Source: Oxalobacteraceae bacterium OTU3CAMAD1
Lineage (GTDB): Bacteria > Pseudomonadota > Gammaproteobacteria > Burkholderiales > Burkholderiaceae_D
DNA length: 64,000 bases
Reading direction: 5' to 3'
Assembly (NCBI GenBank): GCA_024123915.1
Contig: CP099650.1
Location: forward strand, 3,596,001-3,660,000
Part shown: piece by piece, positions 59,678 to 64,000 of the stretch
How positions within the stretch are numbered: the stretch's first letter is position 1
Layout: every line of letters starts with the position of its first letter
Notes under the pieces: model-generated
Told to the model about the DNA's origin: nothing
Database searches by the model: none
The model's input: the letters and a program-made list of their open reading frames with translations, nothing else
Translations under genes and position numbers: made by a program

Positions 59678-60967
59678 TCAAGCGGGTGAGGGCGGCGGGA
59701 AGGCCATCACCTTGTCGATGCGCTTGTCGTCCATGTCGACCACCTCCAGCCGCCAGCCTTCCCAGTCCGCATGGTCGCCGGGCATCGGGACTTTCCCCAG
59801 CAGTAGCATCATCATGCCGCCGAGCGTGTGGTAGCGCGCCTTGTCCTCTTCCGGCACCGCCTTCAGCGCGAGGCGGTCCTTCATCTCCGGGATCGGAATC
59901 GCGCCGTCCAGCAGCCACGAGCCGTCCTCGCGCCGCACCGCCCACGCGGCTTCGGCGTCGCGCGGCGCGAATTCGCCGGTGACCGCTTCGAGCAGGTCGT
60001 GCAATGTCACGATGCCCTGGATCTCGCCATATTCATTGACAACGAAGACCATCTGCGCCTGGTTGCCACGGAACCGGTCGATCAGCTCCATGCCGGTCAA
60101 CGTTTCCGGCACATGGATGGCGGGATGCGCGCTGGCGGCGTAATCCGGCGCCCTCCCTTGTGCGACGGCGGCGAGCGCCTGCTTGGCGTGGATCACGCCC
60201 AATATCTTGTCCAGGCCGCCATCGCAGACGGGGAAGCGCGTGTGCTCCGATTCGATCAGGCGGCGCAGGTTCTCCTCCGACGGCAAATTGACGTCGATGA
60301 ACACGACGTCGGCGCGCGGCACCATCAGCGAACCGAGCTGGCGGGCGTCGAGCCGGAAGACATTGCGCAGCATCTCATGTTCGTGTTGCTCGATAACGCC
60401 GGTCTCCGAGCCTTCCTCCAGCATGTCGTGGATTTCCTCCTGGGTCACGCCGTGCCCGGCGTTTTGATTCACGCCCATCACCCGCAGCACGAGGCGGGTC
60501 GACAGCGAAAGCAGGGCGACAAACGGGCGCGTCGCCACCGCCAGGACCCGCATCGGCCGTGCGACCAGCCGCGCGATCGGCTCGGGCGCGATTTGCCCCA
60601 GGCGCTTGGGCACCAGCTCGCCGATGACAATGGAGATATAGGTCACCACCAGTACCACCACGGCGGTGGCGCCGATGCCGGCGCTGGCCGCCGCGACGCC
60701 CAGTGAGCGCAGCCACAGCGCCAGCGGGGCGGCCAGCACCGCCTCGCCGACAATGCCGTTGAGCAGGCCGATGGACGTGATGCCGATCTGAACGGTGGAC
60801 ATGAGATCGGTGGGATCGCCGCCGAGTTCGAGGGCGGTCGTGGCGGCGTTATCGCCTTCGGACGCCAGCCTTTTCAAGCGGGCTTTGCGGGCTGTGACCA
60901 GGGCGATCTCGGACATCGCGAACACGCCGTTGAGCACGCTGAGGCCGATCAGTATCAGGATTTCCAT
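59678..60967 (-). CDS. HlyC/CorC-type membrane protein (DUF21-CBS-CorC)
   Basis: 429 residues: four-helix DUF21/CNNM domain (about 1-190; TVQIGITSIGLLNGIVGEA, IGELVPKRLGQ), a CBS pair (about 205-330; MVPRADVVFID, FVVNEYGEIQGIVTLHDLLEAVTGE is at 316-340) and a C-terminal CorC/HlyC FAD-like domain. Family members take part in Mg2+/Co2+ homeostasis. GGGGGAAGCC precedes ATG 60967. Confidence 0.93.
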   Translation of the reverse strand: MEILILIGLSVLNGVFAMSEIALVTARKARLKRLASEGDNAATTALELGGDPTDLMSTVQIGITSIGLLNGIVGEAVLAAPLALWLRSLGVAAASAGIGATAVVVLVVTYISIVIGELVPKRLGQIAPEPIARLVARPMRVLAVATRPFVALLSLSTRLVLRVMGVNQNAGHGVTQEEIHDMLEEGSETGVIEQHEHEMLRNVFRLDARQLGSLMVPRADVVFIDVNLPSEENLRRLIESEHTRFPVCDGGLDKILGVIHAKQALAAVAQGRAPDYAASAHPAIHVPETLTGMELIDRFRGNQAQMVFVVNEYGEIQGIVTLHDLLEAVTGEFAPRDAEAAWAVRREDGSWLLDGAIPIPEMKDRLALKAVPEEDKARYHTLGGMMMLLLGKVPMPGDHADWEGWRLEVVDMDDKRIDKVMAFPPPSPA

Positions 60968-61033
60968 GGCTTCCCCCGAATCGAGCATACCAAAAAGGGA
61001 TGGATGCGGGAGCCGCCATGGACGAAGCAGGGG

Positions 61034-61672
61034 CTAGACGAGCACTTGCGCGATCATGAAAACAGTCGCTTTGACGATACCCCAGATGACGCCGGAAACG
61101 ACCACGGCGGCAGCGGCGGCGGCCACCACCCCGGTTGCGATCGCAAAGCCGTCGCGCTCGAGCAACCCCAGTGCGAGCAGGCTGATGGACAGGGCGGGCA
61201 ACATGTTCCCCAGCGGGATGGGTAGCACCAGGACCAGCGCCAGCAGCAGGCACACCAGGCCGATCACGTACTCGCATGGCGGCAGCGCCAGAACGCTGAT
61301 GCGTGGACGCAGCAGCTTCTCCGCCCGTTCCAGCCAAGGAATAACGCGCCGCATCATGCCGTGGAAGTCGGCGCGCGCCATGGAGCGCCGGCTGATGATT
61401 CCCGGCAGCCACGGCCGCATGCCGAAGGTCAGCTGCGCGGCGAGGAACACCAGGGGAGCGCCCAATATGGCCGACGTGCCGGGCGGCACCGGCAAGATAT
61501 TGGGAAAAGCGAAAATGAACAACAGCGCGCCGGTGGCGCGGTCGCCCAAGGCGTTCAACAGGTCGCCTACGGCGATCCTGTCCCGCGACGTATCGTCGGC
61601 CAACAGGCGCAATAGTTGGGAAAGTGCGGGGCCGTCGCCTGCGCAACTCATATGTTGGACTTCATTGTTCAA
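61034..61672 (-). CDS. ExoD-family membrane protein
   Basis: 212 residues. The ExoD signature LGDRATGALLFIFAFPNILPVPPGTSAILGAPLVF spans residues 43-77 and several transmembrane helices follow (PLGNMLPALSISLLALGLLERDG). ExoD affects exopolysaccharide production in rhizobia, but its mechanism is unknown. Starts at 61672 or 61651 are possible; neither has a good ribosome site. It follows no obvious operon partner; the CorC-like gene lies 66 bases downstream. Confidence 0.88.
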   Translation of the reverse strand: MNNEVQHMSCAGDGPALSQLLRLLADDTSRDRIAVGDLLNALGDRATGALLFIFAFPNILPVPPGTSAILGAPLVFLAAQLTFGMRPWLPGIISRRSMARADFHGMMRRVIPWLERAEKLLRPRISVLALPPCEYVIGLVCLLLALVLVLPIPLGNMLPALSISLLALGLLERDGFAIATGVVAAAAAAVVVSGVIWGIVKATVFMIAQVLV

Positions 61673-61903
61673 GGGAAAGGTAGAGTGAACTCCGTCCGAT
61701 TGTGGCGTTGGAACCTTAAGACCCTATTAATGACGTGGGGAAGGCCGCTGTTGTGACAAATTCCAACAACGCCGACAGGGTGCGGTTGGCGCTTCGAGAA
61801 TTTTTGACTTGCCGATTTCGTTATAAATTTTTCCGATTTTTTATTACTTTCCCGGCATTGTCGATGCTACCATTCTCGCCAGACTAGCGAATGGCGAACG
61901 GCG

Positions 61904-62764
61904 ATGAGCACGAGGATGATCAGGATGGGCATGGTGGTGGCCACCAGCGATACCGAAAAGGAAAAGCACCAAATTTTCCTGGCCGGTGACGGCGCCGCGC
62001 CGACGTCCGATTGCACCGACTTTTTTTACCGCCACGGCATCTCCACCCCCAGCGTCCTGTTCGACGATTTGCAGGATACTTATTATTTCGCCAAGAATCG
62101 CGCCGGCCAGTTCGTCTGGGGCAACCGATTGTTGCAGGAACAGCATTCCCTTTCCAGCGTAAAGGACATCATCGGCAAGTCCGACCATGACTTCTTCCGC
62201 CGCGACATCGCCGACCGCATCCGCGCCGACGATTTGCAGGTGATGGAAAGCGGCGCCGCCGTCAAAAACAAGCTGGAAGTCATCGATGGCAACAACGGCG
62301 CGCTGACCTGGCTGTTCACCACCAAGGCGCCGGTGCGCGACCGCCACGGCGAGATCGTCGGCGTCGAGGGCTTCAGCCGCGACGCCCAGCGCTCGCAGGA
62401 AGCCATCGCCCCGTTCCACGTGTTCAAAAGCTGCATCGAATACCTGCAAGCGCACCTGACCGAGGATATCGGCATCGAACACCTGGCCAGCCTGTCGTGC
62501 ATGTCGCTGTCCACCTTCGAGCGCAAGTTCAAGCAGCATTTTTCGCTGACGCCCAAACAGTACATCCTGCGCATGAAAATCCACGAGGCCTGCCGCCTGT
62601 TGCCGGGCGCGCACAGCATCGCGCGCGTGGCGGTGGAGACGGGCTTTGGCGGACAGAGTTATTTCACCAAGATTTTCCGTAGCGTGGTCGGCATCACGCC
62701 TAAACAGTATCAGCTGTCCTTGCTGGCCTCAGGGCGGGCGGGAACGGTCCGAAGGAGTAGTTGA
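61904..62764 (+). CDS. PAS-domain AraC-family regulator
   Basis: 286 residues. An N-terminal PAS domain (about 50-165; YYFAKNRAGQFVWGNRLL, IIGKSDHDFFRRDIADRIRADD, VRDRHGEIVGVEGFSRD) is joined to a C-terminal AraC domain (about 175-275; LASLSCMSLSTFERKFKQHFS, VAVETGFGGQSYFTKIFR). It is soluble, so it senses a cytoplasmic ligand or redox state. Several ATGs (61904-61931) could start it. The dehydrogenase operon begins 24 bases downstream on the same strand and is its likely target. Confidence 0.88.
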   Translation: MSTRMIRMGMVVATSDTEKEKHQIFLAGDGAAPTSDCTDFFYRHGISTPSVLFDDLQDTYYFAKNRAGQFVWGNRLLQEQHSLSSVKDIIGKSDHDFFRRDIADRIRADDLQVMESGAAVKNKLEVIDGNNGALTWLFTTKAPVRDRHGEIVGVEGFSRDAQRSQEAIAPFHVFKSCIEYLQAHLTEDIGIEHLASLSCMSLSTFERKFKQHFSLTPKQYILRMKIHEACRLLPGAHSIARVAVETGFGGQSYFTKIFRSVVGITPKQYQLSLLASGRAGTVRRSS

Positions 62765-62787
62765 ACCTAAGAGGCATTGGAGGAGAC

Positions 62788-63363
62788 ATGTTGCAAGCAC
62801 AACGAGAGATCGACGGACGCAGATCCGCTCTCATCAAATTAGCCGGCCTGTGTGGCCTGGCATTGTCCGGCGACGCCCTGGCGGCGCTGGCCGCTTCCGC
62901 CAAGGCGCCCGCCGCGCCTGAGTTGTTGTCGGCCGAGGCGCTGGCGCTGACGGCCGTGCTGGCCGAGCACATCATCCCGGCGACCGACACGCCCGGCGCG
63001 CTGGCCGTCGGCGCGCACCGCACCATCGACCATATGTTGATGGTGTGCGCCACCGCGTCCGAGCAGCAGAGCTTTATCGCCGGCCTGGAGCGCGTGGACG
63101 CCATCGCGCTGGCGACCGACGGCAAACGCTTCCGCGTTTTGCCGGCCAAGCGCCGCGTCGCGCTGCTGCAGGCCATCGATGGCGGCGCGGCGCCGTTCAC
63201 CGGCGAAGACCAGCGGTTTTTCCGAACGTTGAAGTCCTACACGCTGTTCGCCTACTACACCTCGGAGGCCGGTTCGACGCTCGAACTGGCGTATCTGCCG
63301 GTGCCCGGAGGCTTCAAAGGCAACTTCCCCCTTCGTAAAAACACCAGGACCTGGGCGATCTGA
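62788..63363 (+). CDS. Gluconate 2-dehydrogenase subunit 3 family protein
   Basis: 191 residues. The N terminus GRRSALIKLAGLCGLALSG is a twin-arginine signal, followed by AEHIIPATDTPGALAVGAHRTID, the signature of the small subunit of membrane-bound GMC dehydrogenases. It escorts the large flavoprotein through the Tat pathway to the periplasm. GGAGGAG precedes ATG 62788. The GMC subunit gene begins one base after its stop. Confidence 0.92.
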   Translation: MLQAQREIDGRRSALIKLAGLCGLALSGDALAALAASAKAPAAPELLSAEALALTAVLAEHIIPATDTPGALAVGAHRTIDHMLMVCATASEQQSFIAGLERVDAIALATDGKRFRVLPAKRRVALLQAIDGGAAPFTGEDQRFFRTLKSYTLFAYYTSEAGSTLELAYLPVPGGFKGNFPLRKNTRTWAI

Positions 63364-63364
63364 C

Positions 63365-64000
63365 ATGAGCCAAACTTCAACGTTCTATATCAAGCAAAGC
63401 GCCGAACAGTTCGACGTCATCGTGGTCGGCTCCGGCATCACCGGCGGCTGGGCCGCCAAGGAAATGTGCGAGCGCGGCCTGCGCACGCTCATGGTCGAAC
63501 GCGGCCGTCCGGTCGAGCACCGCAGCGACTACATCGGCGAAGGCGTCGACGAGTGGAAGCTCCCCAACCGCGGCCTGGTCGAGGAAAAGCTGGCGGCGGA
63601 CCAGTTCGCCGAGCAGCGCAAATGCTACGCTTTCGACGACCACACCAAGCACTTCTTCAACAACGACCGCGACATGCCTTACAGCACGCCGGAAGGCAAG
63701 CCCTTCAGCTGGATACGGGGCAACCAGCTGGGCGGCAAATCGTTGCTGTGGGCGCGCCAGTCCTACCGCTGGAGCGACCTCGACTTCGAGGCCAACGCCA
63801 AGGACGGCCACGGCGTCGACTGGCCGATCCGCTATGCCGACCTGGAATCCTGGTACACCCATGTCGAGCGCCACGTTGGGATCAGCGGCGCAAAGGAAAA
63901 CCTGGATGTTTTGCCGGACAGCGAGTTCCTGCCGGCGTTCGAATTCAACACGGTCGAGGCGGCGCTGAAGAAGAAGTTCGACGCCAGCTTCGCCCCGGCC
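63365..64000 (+). CDS. GMC-family flavoprotein dehydrogenase, N-terminal part
   Basis: The first 212 residues are visible; the frame runs off the right edge. The FAD-binding start is FDVIVVGSGITGGWAAKEMCERGL, followed by the GMC segment IRGNQLGGKSLLWARQSYRW. With the subunit 3 gene one base upstream, it is the catalytic subunit of a periplasmic sugar or sugar-acid dehydrogenase (gluconate, fructose or similar). A cytochrome c subunit gene would be expected beyond the window. Confidence 0.93.
   Translation, partial: MSQTSTFYIKQSAEQFDVIVVGSGITGGWAAKEMCERGLRTLMVERGRPVEHRSDYIGEGVDEWKLPNRGLVEEKLAADQFAEQRKCYAFDDHTKHFFNNDRDMPYSTPEGKPFSWIRGNQLGGKSLLWARQSYRWSDLDFEANAKDGHGVDWPIRYADLESWYTHVERHVGISGAKENLDVLPDSEFLPAFEFNTVEAALKKKFDASFAPA

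Noticed and set aside
1..64000. tRNA, rRNA, CRISPR, prophage or insertion-sequence genes
   Set aside because: I looked for characteristic sequences and protein families and saw none; short tRNAs could be missed by eye.

Overview
The window is GC-rich, densely coded DNA from a free-living Gram-negative bacterium. Gene content and protein style (CadR/PbrR-type MerR, SrpA-type catalase with cytochrome b561, SigF/NrsF pair, many LysR-plus-enzyme pairs, Tat-exported glycosidases, TonB receptor without SusD) point to Betaproteobacteria, most likely Oxalobacteraceae of the Massilia/Duganella type. That placement is inference. I saw no rRNA, tRNA, insertion sequence, prophage or CRISPR array.

Layout. 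1-2.6 kb: the start of a Rieske dioxygenase gene, a small lipoprotein, an exported SDR and a small basic protein. 2.6-9.9 kb: a duplicated esterase/substrate-binding-protein gene pair, intact at 2605-4403 and decayed at 8437-9680. It brackets an HTH/PspB-like/membrane-protein operon and a GH27 alpha-galactosidase with a membrane-anchored AraC regulator; a relic of a GH36 gene lies just beyond. 9.8-13.9 kb: old-yellow-enzyme/ArsR pair, Tat-exported class V aminotransferase divergent from a PbrR/CadR-like regulator, orphan TadE-like protein. 14-19 kb: GH36 alpha-galactosidase, DUF819 membrane protein, GH43 enzyme. 19-27 kb: redox and stress genes, mostly enzymes beside LysR regulators, plus a catalase/cytochrome b561 operon and a DJ-1/PfpI gene. 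27-35 kb: TonB receptor, LytS/LytTR two-component system, GH43, esterase and a second GH27. 35-42 kb: membrane diguanylate cyclase, unknown membrane protein, ClC channel, BCCT transporter, and NhaA behind a likely riboswitch. 42-45.4 kb: a SigF-NrsF operon divergent from cytochrome b561, an MsrP-like molybdoenzyme and an MXKDX-repeat protein. 45.4-46.2 kb: TacAT-type toxin-antitoxin. 46-51.5 kb: DUF2798/LysR, large modular GH43 and lipoprotein mutarotase. 51.5-57.8 kb: SDR/LysR, DapA-family lyase with FCD GntR regulator, a HicA-like toxin-antitoxin behind a 34-bp palindrome, HAD phosphatase, PhyH dioxygenase. 57.8-64 kb: MscS, CorC-like, ExoD-like, PAS-AraC regulator and the start of a GMC dehydrogenase operon.

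The unifying theme is secreted hydrolysis of plant galactosides and arabinans: three intact alpha-galactosidases plus one relic, three GH43 enzymes, three esterase-like hydrolases, a mutarotase and a TonB receptor, controlled by an AraC membrane sensor and a LytS/LytTR pair. The second theme is envelope and redox stress. Its strongest evidence is two divergent exact GTAACC-N16-CGAA elements at 44033-44130, which tie the sigma factor to its own operon and to the molybdoenzyme operon.
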